A stretch of DNA of 6,633 nucleotides, from assembly GCA_045599365.1 (NCBI GenBank), contig JAZRVS010000170.1, positions 1 to 6,633 of the forward strand, in the 5' to 3' direction. The position numbers were made by a program, and so were the translations under genes. This DNA is from UBA1715 sp045599365. Lineage in GTDB: Bacteria > Bacteroidota > Bacteroidia > Bacteroidales > UBA1715. The notes beneath the pieces are model-generated. The model ran no database searches. It saw nothing but the letters and a program-made list of their open reading frames with translations, and was not told the origin of the DNA. Of the stretch, positions 1-5,977 are shown piece by piece. Positions within the stretch are counted from its first letter, which is position 1; each line of letters opens with the position of its first letter.

Positions 1-1
1 T

Positions 2-43
2 GAAGCATCTGAACCCCCTCCGGAACTGACTCTTTTTGACTGA
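2..43 (+). CDS. 3' end of an unidentified plus-strand ORF (possible transposase tail)
   Basis: The frame starting at base 2 reads EASEPPPELTLFD and then TGA at 41-43; the rest lies outside the window. It is the only plausible coding scrap on the plus strand. The first 60 bases are about 52% GC, clearly richer than the rest of the window, which suggests a different origin. It faces the ABC transporter gene tail to tail. Because the following bases look like an insertion-sequence end, a transposase C-terminus is the best guess, but 13 residues cannot identify a family. A CCCCCTC/GAGGGGG inverted repeat (14-20 and 42-48) spans the stop and could be a hairpin or chance. Confidence 0.3.
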   Translation, partial: EASEPPPELTLFD

Positions 44-140
44 GGGGGGCTTGTCTTTGAACTGGCACACATGGCATTGCTGTGAATCAATGGGTTATAA
101 ATTCCTTTTGGGGCATTTTCAGTTTTTATCGGACAGCAAT
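44..140 (+). mobile_element. possible right end of an insertion sequence
   Basis: This is the stretch between the plus-strand stop codon and ordinary AT-rich host-like sequence. It ends in TTTTATCGGACAGCAATAG (122-142 region), which reminds me, from memory only, of terminal inverted repeats of Bacteroidota IS4-type elements. The other end is outside the window, so neither an inverted partner nor a target-site duplication can be checked. It could equally be ordinary 3' flanking sequence of a host gene. Bases 141-177 hold an AAACT/AGTTT mini-hairpin and nothing else that I can support. Confidence 0.25.
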
Positions 141-177
141 AGCTTTTTTTATTGATATGAAACTCCGAATGAAGTTT

Positions 178-198
178 TTAATTCTTATCTCTTACCTC
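178..198. repeat. degenerate 7-bp repeat (TTAATTC type, 3 units) beside the ABC gene stop
   Basis: Three units read TTAATTC, TTATCTC and TTACCTC (178-184, 185-191, 192-198). They end three bases from the ABC transporter stop codon at 202-204. This is a decayed copy of the array at 2008-2084. On the coding (minus) strand each unit begins with GAR or GAG, and the first keeps TAA. Confidence 0.6.
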
Positions 199-201
199 TT
201 C

Positions 202-1995
202 CTACGAATTCTTCACTGTGTTTGCTAATTTCTCAATATTAAGCGAGCGTGCCGAAGCGTCAACAATATCTTTATAAACGCCTCCCTTCTTGTACAATTC
301 GTCTGGGTCGCCACTTTGCTCTACACGCCCTTTTTGTAAAGCATAAATAACATCTGAATCAATTATTTGCGAAATTGAATGCGAAATAATTATGACAGTT
401 CTACCCTTTTTAATTTCGTCTATACTTGCTTTTATTTGTTCGGTTGCAATTGCATCAAGCGAGGCAGTTGGTTCATCAAGGAAGATGATTGGCGGATTTT
501 TCAAGAACATTCTAGCAATGGCAATTCGTTGCTGTTGTCCGCCCGAAAGTTGTGTTGCTTGTGATTGAAATCCTTTTGGTAAAGCAATAATCTGGTCGTA
601 GATGTAGGCCTTCTTTGCTGCCTCTTCTATTTCTTCAAGACTTGCATCGGAACGACCATAACGAATATTTTCTTCTACCGTACCATCAAAGATGTGATTC
701 TTTTGTAAAACAAGTCCAATATTTTCACGAAGAAAATGAGTGTCGTAGTCTTGTAAACTCACGCCATCAAGTTTGATTGTACCACAATCTGGTTCGTAAA
801 ATTTATCAAGTAAATTCACTATGGTTGATTTACCAGCACCACTCAGCCCAACGAACGCGGTAATTTTTCCACTATCAATCTTCATATTAATGTCGTGCAA
901 AGCTTTAGTTCCATTTGGATATGTGAAATCAACGTGCGAAATTTCAATGTTGCCAATTATTTTTTCTGGTTTGTACGTACCTGTTTGTTCCGTTTGCTCT
1001 TCGGCATTAAGAATATCAAAATAGCCTTCGGCATAAATAAGCGCATCATTCATATCGTCGAAAATGCGTTGCAATTGCGTAATTGGCGCAGTTACATTGG
1101 AAAAAAGCATCACGTGGTACATAATTTTACCAATACTCATACCAGGATAGTCGCTTAAAACCAAATACGCTGTAAGTATGATTATTAGTACCGTACCAAC
1201 TTGACGTACAAAACTTTTAATTGCATCGAAATAAAACGATGTTTTTCGCACCGACATCTGGTTCTCAGTAAATTTACTTTGAATGTCCCATTGCTTGTTG
1301 CTCTCTATATTCTCTCGATTGAAACTTTTAATAACATTGATTGATTCAATGATATTCATGATACCATGACTTTTTTGCTCACGATACATACGCATATTCT
1401 GTCTCCATCCCTTCAGCTTACGAGCTTGTTTCACCGTAATCCAAATGTAAATTGGAACAATACCAAGAGCAGTAAGACCAACCCAAACATTGGCAACAAA
1501 CATCAAAACAAGAGCAAAAATTGCACTCGTGAACAATGGCAATAAATCAATAAAGAAATTTTGCACCGTTCTTGAAAGACTGCTCACCCCTTGGTCGATA
1601 CGAGTTTGTAGCTTTCCTGCTGAATTTTCATCAGAAGTATAGAAAGCCATTTTATAAGTCAAAATTTTGTCAATAACAGCCTGCGACATATCTTTTGACA
1701 CGAAAATTCTCATTCGTTCACCAAAATAATTTTGCGCGTATGTAATAAGAGCCGATAGTATTTCCTTACTTAACAAAATGATAGAAATCACCGTCAATAT
1801 TTGTGATGCTTTTAACCACGAAAAATTTTCTACATGTAGCAAATCATTGATTGAATCAACAGTTCTATCAAGCACTATTGCATTAACCTGCGCCATTAAC
1901 GAGCCTATCAATGTTAAAATCAATGTAATGATAACCAACCATTTATATGGTTTTACAAATGGTTTAATATTTTGGATTAGTTTAAAAAAATTCAT
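202..1995 (-). CDS. ABC exporter half-transporter (fused membrane and ATPase domains)
   Basis: 597 aa, the usual length for a type I exporter half-transporter (MsbA/lipid/multidrug-like), expected to work as an inner-membrane homodimer or heterodimer. The N-terminal ~325 residues are the membrane domain, with hydrophobic segments near 18-40, 65-90, 150-190 and 262-300. The ATPase domain follows: Walker A GLSGAGKST (383-391), Q-loop Q431, signature LSGGQ (483-487), Walker B IIFLDEPT (503-510), D-loop SLD (512-514) and H-loop H539. All catalytic residues are present, so it should hydrolyse ATP. The linker before LSGGQ is about four residues short and lacks the usual GE-rich X-loop. The substrate cannot be told. 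The ATG at 1995 follows a TATTTAAATA palindrome (1998-2007) and an 11-unit repeat; no clear promoter is visible, so readthrough from the upstream operon is possible. Confidence 0.95.
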   Translation of the reverse strand: MNFFKLIQNIKPFVKPYKWLVIITLILTLIGSLMAQVNAIVLDRTVDSINDLLHVENFSWLKASQILTVISIILLSKEILSALITYAQNYFGERMRIFVSKDMSQAVIDKILTYKMAFYTSDENSAGKLQTRIDQGVSSLSRTVQNFFIDLLPLFTSAIFALVLMFVANVWVGLTALGIVPIYIWITVKQARKLKGWRQNMRMYREQKSHGIMNIIESINVIKSFNRENIESNKQWDIQSKFTENQMSVRKTSFYFDAIKSFVRQVGTVLIIILTAYLVLSDYPGMSIGKIMYHVMLFSNVTAPITQLQRIFDDMNDALIYAEGYFDILNAEEQTEQTGTYKPEKIIGNIEISHVDFTYPNGTKALHDINMKIDSGKITAFVGLSGAGKSTIVNLLDKFYEPDCGTIKLDGVSLQDYDTHFLRENIGLVLQKNHIFDGTVEENIRYGRSDASLEEIEEAAKKAYIYDQIIALPKGFQSQATQLSGGQQQRIAIARMFLKNPPIIFLDEPTASLDAIATEQIKASIDEIKKGRTVIIISHSISQIIDSDVIYALQKGRVEQSGDPDELYKKGGVYKDIVDASARSLNIEKLANTVKNS

Positions 1996-2007
1996 TGTAT
2001 TTAAATA

Positions 2008-2084
2008 TTAATTCTTAACTCTTAACTCTTAATTCTTAACTCTTAATTCTTAACTCTTAATTCTTAACTCTTAATTCTTAACTC
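2008..2084. repeat. 11-unit heptamer tandem array (TTAAYTC)n
   Basis: Eleven uninterrupted 7-bp units, TTAATTC or TTAACTC, alternate except for one doubled TTAACTC at 2015-2028. On the mRNA (minus) strand each unit is GARTTAA and supplies a TAA. The array starts two bases after the stop codon at 2087-2089 and ends 12 bases before the ABC transporter ATG, filling nearly the whole gap. Perfect short tandem repeats of this length are prone to slippage, so copy number may vary between strains. No hairpin terminator is present in the gap. Confidence 0.95.
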
Positions 2085-2086
2085 TC

Positions 2087-2542
2087 TTACGTTCTATCAA
2101 AATATATTTTACCTGCATTCGGTTTAAAATACGTACGAATATATCCATCAGTTGACAACACAACTAATTCATTAGTAGAAACAATATAATACACATCATC
2201 GCCGTCTTCTTTTTCGATTTTGTGTAAAGCATTCTTATTGTTTATGACATCACTTGCTGCTTTTTCGTAGCTTTCGGCATCGGGAAAACCCATTTCTTTA
2301 CCATGTTTTTCGTAATGTTGTTGTAACAATCGTTCATTCCGAAACGTGTACGTTATTTCTTGCTGACACTCTAAATTTTGCTGTTGATAAATTGGATCCT
2401 GCTTTTGAGAAGGATTTTCTGTTTGTGATGAATCATAAAACTCCTCCGTAACCGACTGATTTTCCGAACTTTTCGTAAAAAGAGAATACACAGAAACAAT
2501 CAGTGCTAAGGCAACAATTACAATTGAAACTATTTTTTTCAT
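2087..2542 (-). CDS. membrane-anchored protein with toxin-like C-terminal domain (function unproven)
   Basis: 151 aa. Residues 1-23 (MKKI then a hydrophobic run) form a signal anchor with no lipobox. Residues 24-62 are a Ser/Gln/Glu-rich linker. Residues 63-151 form a compact domain with H76-Y-E-K-H80-G, an A-x-x-Y92 helix, an acidic EDGDD turn (112-116), S122-T123 and the run R136-T-Y-F-K-P141. This order of HxxxHG, helix, then strands ending in TYFKP resembles BECR-fold RNase toxin domains of polymorphic and phage toxins; I infer this from pattern memory, without any search. The gene overlaps the upstream CPCC-family gene by four bases (ATGA), so the two are translationally coupled. A GGAGG nine bases before the ATG, inside the upstream gene, may serve as a ribosome site. 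No recognisable immunity gene lies beside it unless the CPCC protein plays that part. Confidence 0.85.
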   Translation of the reverse strand: MKKIVSIVIVALALIVSVYSLFTKSSENQSVTEEFYDSSQTENPSQKQDPIYQQQNLECQQEITYTFRNERLLQQHYEKHGKEMGFPDAESYEKAASDVINNKNALHKIEKEDGDDVYYIVSTNELVVLSTDGYIRTYFKPNAGKIYFDRT

Positions 2543-2784
2543 TCTACCCTTCCTCCATTTTTATATGCAATAATAGCTTCATTTAGACTCATTTTATTTG
2601 CACCACCTTTAAAATCAGGATTTTCCCGTTGTAAATAATCATCTTCCCAACCACATATTGGACAAATATCGTAGGATTTGATTGTGCTAAAATGGTACTT
2701 TTGACAAACTGGACACAACGTGTTTTTCCTTTCTGTGTACCAACTTTTGAGTATTCTGAAAGCTCTATTCATTTTCAATTTCAT
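2539..2784 (-). CDS. CPCC-family cysteine-rich zinc-ribbon protein
   Basis: 81 aa. Two CxxC pairs, C24-P-V-C27 and C41-P-I-C44, should bind one zinc ion. They are followed by G45-W-E-D-D49 and by a conserved tail with PD (56-57), GGAN (60-63) and SLNEA (66-70). This layout matches the Cys_rich_CPCC family (Pfam PF14206, from memory). The first pair reads CPVC rather than the family's CPCC. The family's function is not established to my knowledge. About 20 basic residues precede the first Cys. Start is uncertain: ATG at 2784 or ATG at 2772 (M5), the latter being favoured if the -7-like box at 2793-2800 is real. It is the first gene of a two-gene operon with the toxin-like protein, joined by an ATGA overlap. 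Confidence 0.9.
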   Translation of the reverse strand: MKLKMNRAFRILKSWYTERKNTLCPVCQKYHFSTIKSYDICPICGWEDDYLQRENPDFKGGANKMSLNEAIIAYKNGGRVE

Positions 2785-2792
2785 TTTCTTTG

Positions 2793-2800
2793 TAAAAATA
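2793..2800 (-). promoter_or_regulatory. possible -7 box upstream of the CPCC gene
   Basis: On the minus strand the bases read TATTTTTA, seven of eight matches to the Bacteroidota -7 consensus TAnnTTTG. No good TTTG -33 box lies at the right distance. The box sits within a TTTGTA-AAAA-TACAAA inverted repeat (2789-2804), which could instead be an operator or chance in AT-rich DNA. If it is real, transcription would start close to the ATG at 2784. Confidence 0.3.
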
Positions 2801-2830
2801 CAAAAAAAGCTGACTTCATCATTAAATTGT

Positions 2831-2858
2831 AGTCAGGTATCAGTATTCAGTAGTCAGT
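2831..2858. repeat. 4-unit heptamer repeat of a different sequence (NNTCAGK)
   Basis: Four units of 7 bp read AGTCAGG, TATCAGT, ATTCAGT and AGTCAGT. On the minus strand they are variants of ACTGANN, and each contains TGA. The array lies between the lipoprotein terminator and the CPCC gene. It shares only the 7-bp period and the stop-per-unit property with the TTAAYTC arrays. Confidence 0.7.
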
Positions 2859-2916
2859 TTGATTTTCATAATACCAAGTTGATTTCAGAAAGAAAATTGT
2901 CTAATTATTGGAATAC

Positions 2917-2945
2917 AAAAAAAGGCAGGTTAAAACCCTGCCTTT
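2917..2945 (-). terminator. intrinsic terminator of the lipoprotein gene
   Basis: A perfect 9-bp stem AAAGGCAGG/CCTGCCTTT (2921-2929 and 2937-2945) encloses a 7-base loop. On the minus strand it is followed by a seven-T tract (2923 down to 2917). It begins 13 bases after the stop codon of the gene ending at 2959. No T tract follows on the plus strand, so it acts on minus-strand transcripts. Confidence 0.9.
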
Positions 2946-2958
2946 ACATTATTAACTA

Positions 2959-3528
2959 TTAATTTTCCCTATTCACTGGATAATAGGTACATCGTATTTC
3001 GTATGGACCATTGCTATATGTTTCAACAAATCTCTCAGTTTTTGAATTGAGGTTATACGATTTATGTTTATACGTTTCGTGGGTAAACTCAATATAATCT
3101 TCGGTGTGTTTGCTATGTAACGGACTATACAACGTCAAATCAAATTTAACATCATCGCCATCACGATGTTTACTACGACCTTCATTTATCCAAATTTCTA
3201 TCTCGCAACACCAATCAAGTAGATATGTGTCACCTAGTTTGTCTGTTATTTCATAACTATAATACAACGTATAATATCCAGGAGCAATTCTAAAATATTT
3301 GTTGTAGTATAATTTCCAATCTTTTCTATCAAATTTGTAGTACGTATCTACATAGGTTTGATCACCGTCTTCTATCGTCACATCATAGTACAATTCAACG
3401 AATTTCAATTCATCTACGCGAGCGCTATCATAATATTTAATTCTTAAATACGCCTCGCCATCATCTCCCATATTACAAGAAGAGAAAATGATTGTTGCAA
3501 AAGCCAATAGCCAAAATAACTTTCTCAT
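2959..3528 (-). CDS. tyrosine-rich surface lipoprotein, function unknown
   Basis: 189 aa from the ATG at 3528; a TTG two codons upstream is less likely because the ATG gives a proper signal peptide. MRK plus a hydrophobic stretch leads to F-S-S-C18, a lipoprotein cleavage site with F at -3. The next residues, N-M-G-D-D, are acidic in the way of the Bacteroidota surface export signal, so the mature protein probably sits on the outer face of the outer membrane. The mature part is extremely Tyr-rich (25 of 189 residues, about 13%) with alternating aromatic and polar residues typical of beta strands. It has an adjacent Cys pair, C107-C108, and C180. I recognise no family. It stands alone between two terminators. 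Confidence 0.85.
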   Translation of the reverse strand: MRKLFWLLAFATIIFSSCNMGDDGEAYLRIKYYDSARVDELKFVELYYDVTIEDGDQTYVDTYYKFDRKDWKLYYNKYFRIAPGYYTLYYSYEITDKLGDTYLLDWCCEIEIWINEGRSKHRDGDDVKFDLTLYSPLHSKHTEDYIEFTHETYKHKSYNLNSKTERFVETYSNGPYEIRCTYYPVNREN

Positions 3529-3554
3529 AAGCAAAAAAAATTAAATCTTTTAAA

Positions 3555-3584
3555 CAAATATTTTCACAAAAAAAGCCACTCAAA
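3555..3584 (-). promoter_or_regulatory. possible lipoprotein-gene promoter overlapping the upstream terminator
   Basis: On the minus strand a TTTG (3584-3581) lies 18 bases before AATATTTG (3562-3555), a seven-of-eight match to TAnnTTTG. This spacing fits the Bacteroidota -33/-7 promoter. Transcription would start near 3549, about 20 bases before the ATG at 3528. The -33 box would be in the terminator loop of the preceding gene. Only 87 bases separate the two genes, so the promoter must lie close to here. Confidence 0.35.
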
Positions 3585-3600
3585 ATATTAAGTGACTTTT
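3568..3600 (-). terminator. intrinsic terminator of the outer-membrane protein gene
   Basis: Arms 3571-3580 and 3591-3600 pair over 10 bp around a 10-base loop. In the minus-strand RNA all ten pairs form (one is U-G wobble); in plus-strand RNA the same position is a C-A mismatch. A seven-T tract (3574 down to 3568 on the minus strand) follows. The hairpin begins 15 bases after the stop codon at 3616-3618. Confidence 0.85.
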
Positions 3601-3615
3601 AGTGGTTAATTATTT

Positions 3616-4416
3616 CTACTCAAAAGACATGCCAATTTTTACACGAAGACGTTGATTGTACACTTTTTGTTCGTCCCATACATCGTACGAATATTTAATC
3701 TTACCCAAAATCCATTCACAACCAATCATAAATTTTGAGTAGCGAAGATTAAATCCAAATGCATAATCAAGACCCAAACCAAGACCTGTATCTTCTTCTT
3801 TAATAATACCAACACCATTTTGATTAACCACATCATATCCTCCCCATTCCAAACCAGCATTTCTATATTCCACAGCGTGCGAATTTGCTTCAACAGATTC
3901 TTGGAAAGCAGGAATTTTGAAGTAATTTACCGCAAACGTAGGACAAACCTTTGCAGTTAAATCTATATAGAAATTTTTTGCAGGAGAGATTGTTGCAACA
4001 GCACCAACATTGAAAGAATAAGCAACAGTCAAATCATTAAACTTTTCAGTATCTTCTGATTTTTTACCACCAGCAGCACGAGTTGCATCTTCAAAATTGT
4101 AGTAATCAGCGCTCAAATCAATAAAATCCAAACATAAACCAGCTTTAAAACCCTCTATAACCCAGCCAATTGGATGAATATAGAAATTTGCACCAACAGT
4201 CAAAGCTCCAGCATAATGTTTCAAATCATCGCCATATTTTTCTTTATAAAATTGACGCAAATTATTAGAACAAGATAAATCTTCTATGTTACCATATTTC
4301 ATTATTGGACGGTTTAGTGCAATATTGAAATACGAATTGTTTTTGATATACCCTTGTGAAAATGCTGCAGAACAAACAAGTACTGCAGAAACAGTCAATA
4401 ATAAAATCTTTTTCAT
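3616..4416 (-). CDS. secreted beta-barrel-like outer-membrane protein
   Basis: 266 aa from the ATG at 4416. MKK and a hydrophobic core end at A-F-S20|Q21, a clear signal-peptidase I site. An upstream in-frame TTG at 4437 overlaps the -7 box and is rejected as start. The mature part shows amphipathic, aromatic-rich segments separated by turns, for example near LTVGANFYIHP, VAYSFNVGAVATI, GLGLDYAFGFNLRY and the final strand LRVKIGMSFE. This is usual for small Bacteroidota outer-membrane barrels (porin-family/OMP_b-brl type). The substrate or role cannot be told. The final residue is Glu after Phe, instead of a terminal aromatic. It has its own promoter and terminator, so it is probably monocistronic. 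Confidence 0.85.
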   Translation of the reverse strand: MKKILLLTVSAVLVCSAAFSQGYIKNNSYFNIALNRPIMKYGNIEDLSCSNNLRQFYKEKYGDDLKHYAGALTVGANFYIHPIGWVIEGFKAGLCLDFIDLSADYYNFEDATRAAGGKKSEDTEKFNDLTVAYSFNVGAVATISPAKNFYIDLTAKVCPTFAVNYFKIPAFQESVEANSHAVEYRNAGLEWGGYDVVNQNGVGIIKEEDTGLGLGLDYAFGFNLRYSKFMIGCEWILGKIKYSYDVWDEQKVYNQRLRVKIGMSFE

Positions 4417-4434
4417 ACCCTTAAATTTTGTTCC

Positions 4435-4442
4435 CAAAGATA
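4435..4442 (-). promoter_or_regulatory. -7 promoter box of the outer-membrane protein gene
   Basis: The minus strand reads TATCTTTG, a perfect match to the Bacteroidota -7 consensus TAnnTTTG. A -33 TTTG is not obvious; a CTTTC lies about where it should be. Transcription would start near 4428, giving a leader of about 12 bases before the ATG at 4416, which has AAGGGT directly in front of it. Confidence 0.6.
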
Positions 4443-4481
4443 CATATTTTGCTAATAGAAAGAACGATAATGGAGATTTTT

Positions 4482-4515
4482 TTAGTGATTAGTGAGTAGT
4501 GTTAATGATTAATGA
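4482..4515. repeat. 5-unit heptamer array (TTAGTGA/TTAATGA)
   Basis: The units read TTAGTGA, TTAGTGA, GTAGTG (one base short), TTAATGA and TTAATGA. On the minus strand the 7-bp units are TCACTAA or TCATTAA, each with TAA. The array lies between gmk and the outer-membrane protein promoter. Its left edge with a T7 run (4476-4494) is identical over 19 bases to the edge of the array beside yicC (5972-5990). Confidence 0.85.
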
Positions 4516-4534
4516 AATTCTTATCTATTATTTC
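4514..4534. repeat. degenerate heptamers touching the gmk stop codon
   Basis: Three loose 7-bp units read GAAATTC, TTATCTA and TTATTTC, and the gmk stop (TTA on the plus strand, 4535-4537) starts the next unit in phase. AATTCTTATCT here is identical to 180-190 beside the ABC gene stop. In AT-rich DNA this weak periodicity could be partly chance. Confidence 0.4.
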
Positions 4535-5098
4535 TTATTTCAAAAATTCCGTCAACAATTGTTCTGCATCACGGCATGCTGTTTCCAACACGTCATTAAC
4601 GACTATTTTATCGAATTTATCGGCGAACTGCATTTCATACGCTGCTTTTGCTATTCGTTTTTCAATTTCCTCTATAGAGTCAGTTTTTCGACCAACTAAG
4701 CGTTTGCGCAGTACATCAACCGATGGAGCTTTAATAAACAATGACAATGCTTTTTCTCCGAACAATTTTTTCAAACGCATTCCACCAGCAACGTCAACAT
4801 CAAAAACGATTACATTCCCCTTTGCCCAAATTCTCTCACATTCCGATTTTAATGTTCCATAAAAACGATTCTCATAAACTTCCTCAAATTCAACAAATTC
4901 GTTGTTTGCAATTTTTTGTTTGAATTCTTCTACAGAATAAAAATAGTATTCTACCCCATTTTGTTCTGTTCCACGTGGTGCACGTGTGGTTGCCGAAATA
5001 GAAAATTCCAAAGGAAAACCTTTCTGTAGTAAATATTGTATAATTGTTGACTTTCCTGAACCAGATGGTGCAGAAAGAATTATCATTTTGTTTTCCAT
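4535..5098 (-). CDS. gmk: guanylate kinase
   Basis: 187 aa, the full normal length. It phosphorylates GMP to GDP with ATP, an essential cytoplasmic step in making GTP and dGTP. The P-loop APSGSGKST is at 10-18. The GMP-binding region has S35, R39 and R42, the N-G-V-E-Y-Y-F segment (47-53), E70 and R78-F-Y-G-T82. The V-F-D-V-D-V-A-G-G stretch (98-106) and the lid with R131/R133 are also present. No residue expected for activity is missing. The ATG shares its A with the yicC stop (TAATG), so the two are co-transcribed and probably translationally coupled. No hairpin terminator follows; degenerate 7-bp repeats start immediately after the stop. Confidence 0.97.
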   Translation of the reverse strand: MENKMIILSAPSGSGKSTIIQYLLQKGFPLEFSISATTRAPRGTEQNGVEYYFYSVEEFKQKIANNEFVEFEEVYENRFYGTLKSECERIWAKGNVIVFDVDVAGGMRLKKLFGEKALSLFIKAPSVDVLRKRLVGRKTDSIEEIEKRIAKAAYEMQFADKFDKIVVNDVLETACRDAEQLLTEFLK

Positions 5099-5973
5099 TA
5101 CAATACGTTAAGAACTTGTTCTTTTATTTTTTCAAGATTATCTTTCATTTGAACGACAATCCGTTGCATATCAGCATCATTTGACTTAGAGCCCATTGTA
5201 TTTATTTCTCGTCCCATTTCTTGAGCAATAAAATTTAATTTTTTCCCAGCGTAGGTTTCATTGTCCATCGTATCAAGAAAATATTTACAATGTTGCGTTA
5301 AACGAACCTTTTCTTCGTTAATATCAAGTTTTTCCAAGTAGAAAATCATCTCTTGTTCCAAACGATTTTTATCAATTTTATCAGATTCTATCAAATCATT
5401 CAATGCTGTTTCAATTCTTTCTCTAATTTTTGGAACTCTTTGTATTTCATATTGTTCTATTGAAGCCAACAATGTTTTTATAGTTTGAATATTTCCTCGC
5501 AAATCTTTATCAAGAGCAACTCCTTCTTGCTGACGATAGTTTACTATTTTATTTGTTGCTTCGGCAACAGCATCGTACACAATTTTCCATTCTGATTCAT
5601 CGGCAAGAGATTGATTTTCACTAGTCCACACATCTGGCAATTTCAAAACAGTTTCCATAGGAGAAAAGTTTTGCGCACCAAGTTCTTGAGCTAAATCATT
5701 TATTCTTTTGTAATACGATTTAACCAAATCGGTTTGTAAAGTTCTTTCGCCAATTCCCTCTTTTTGTTCAAAATATACAGCAACGTCAACTTTTCCTCGA
5801 ACCAAATTCTGAGAAATATAATTACGAATCTCTAAATCCTTGTCTCGATATATTGAAGCAACACGAGAATTTAGATCTAATTGTTTACTATTAAGTGATT
5901 TAATTTCGATAATCACATTTTTCCCTGGAAGTTGTGCAACGGCCCTTCCGTAGCCAGTCATTGATTGAAGCAT
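5098..5973 (-). CDS. yicC: YicC-family endoribonuclease
   Basis: 291 aa, the normal length for YicC. The N-terminal domain (about 1-155, YicC_N) opens with the hallmark S-M-T-G-Y-G-R-A (4-11). The C-terminal domain (about 205-291, DUF1732) ends with the hallmark R-E-I-N-T-M-G-S-K-S-N-D near 255-266. In E. coli the protein is an endoribonuclease reported to act in decay of the small RNA RyhB; the Bacteroidota target is not known to me. The gene sits directly before gmk with a one-base overlap, a common partnership in bacteria. Its ATG is four bases from a heptamer array, so the array would lie in the 5' leader of the transcript if it starts upstream. Confidence 0.95.
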   Translation of the reverse strand: MLQSMTGYGRAVAQLPGKNVIIEIKSLNSKQLDLNSRVASIYRDKDLEIRNYISQNLVRGKVDVAVYFEQKEGIGERTLQTDLVKSYYKRINDLAQELGAQNFSPMETVLKLPDVWTSENQSLADESEWKIVYDAVAEATNKIVNYRQQEGVALDKDLRGNIQTIKTLLASIEQYEIQRVPKIRERIETALNDLIESDKIDKNRLEQEMIFYLEKLDINEEKVRLTQHCKYFLDTMDNETYAGKKLNFIAQEMGREINTMGSKSNDADMQRIVVQMKDNLEKIKEQVLNVL

Positions 5974-5977
5974 TTTT

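Noticed and set aside
160..177. AAACT/AGTTT mini-hairpin as a terminator for the ABC gene
   Set aside because: The stem is only 5 bp and is followed by CATATC with no T tract on the minus strand.
821..1024. Plus-strand open frame opposite the ABC transporter ATPase domain
   Set aside because: It is the complement of the Walker A region (it reads MVDLPAPLSPTN), a familiar antisense artefact of ABC ATPase genes; no promoter or ribosome site supports it.
1998..2007. TATTTAAATA palindrome as an operator of the ABC gene
   Set aside because: A 10-bp all-A/T palindrome is easily found by chance in this composition, and no matching site is seen elsewhere.
2008..2084. CRISPR array
   Set aside because: Units are 7 bp with no spacers and no cas genes nearby; it is a simple tandem repeat.
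2720..2962. 80-codon plus-strand open frame across the CPCC gene and the gap
   Set aside because: It runs through a minus-strand gene start, a heptamer repeat and a terminator, with no recognisable protein features.
3529..3534. TTG start two codons before the lipoprotein ATG
   Set aside because: The ATG at 3528 gives a standard MRK-type lipoprotein signal; the TTG adds nothing and is a rare start.
4417..4437. TTG start seven codons before the outer-membrane protein ATG
   Set aside because: It overlaps the perfect -7 promoter box, so it would lie upstream of the transcript start; MKK at 4416 begins a normal signal peptide.
4512..4862. 116-codon plus-strand open frame opposite gmk
   Set aside because: It lies entirely antisense to a full-length guanylate kinase and the repeats after it; composition follows the minus-strand gene.
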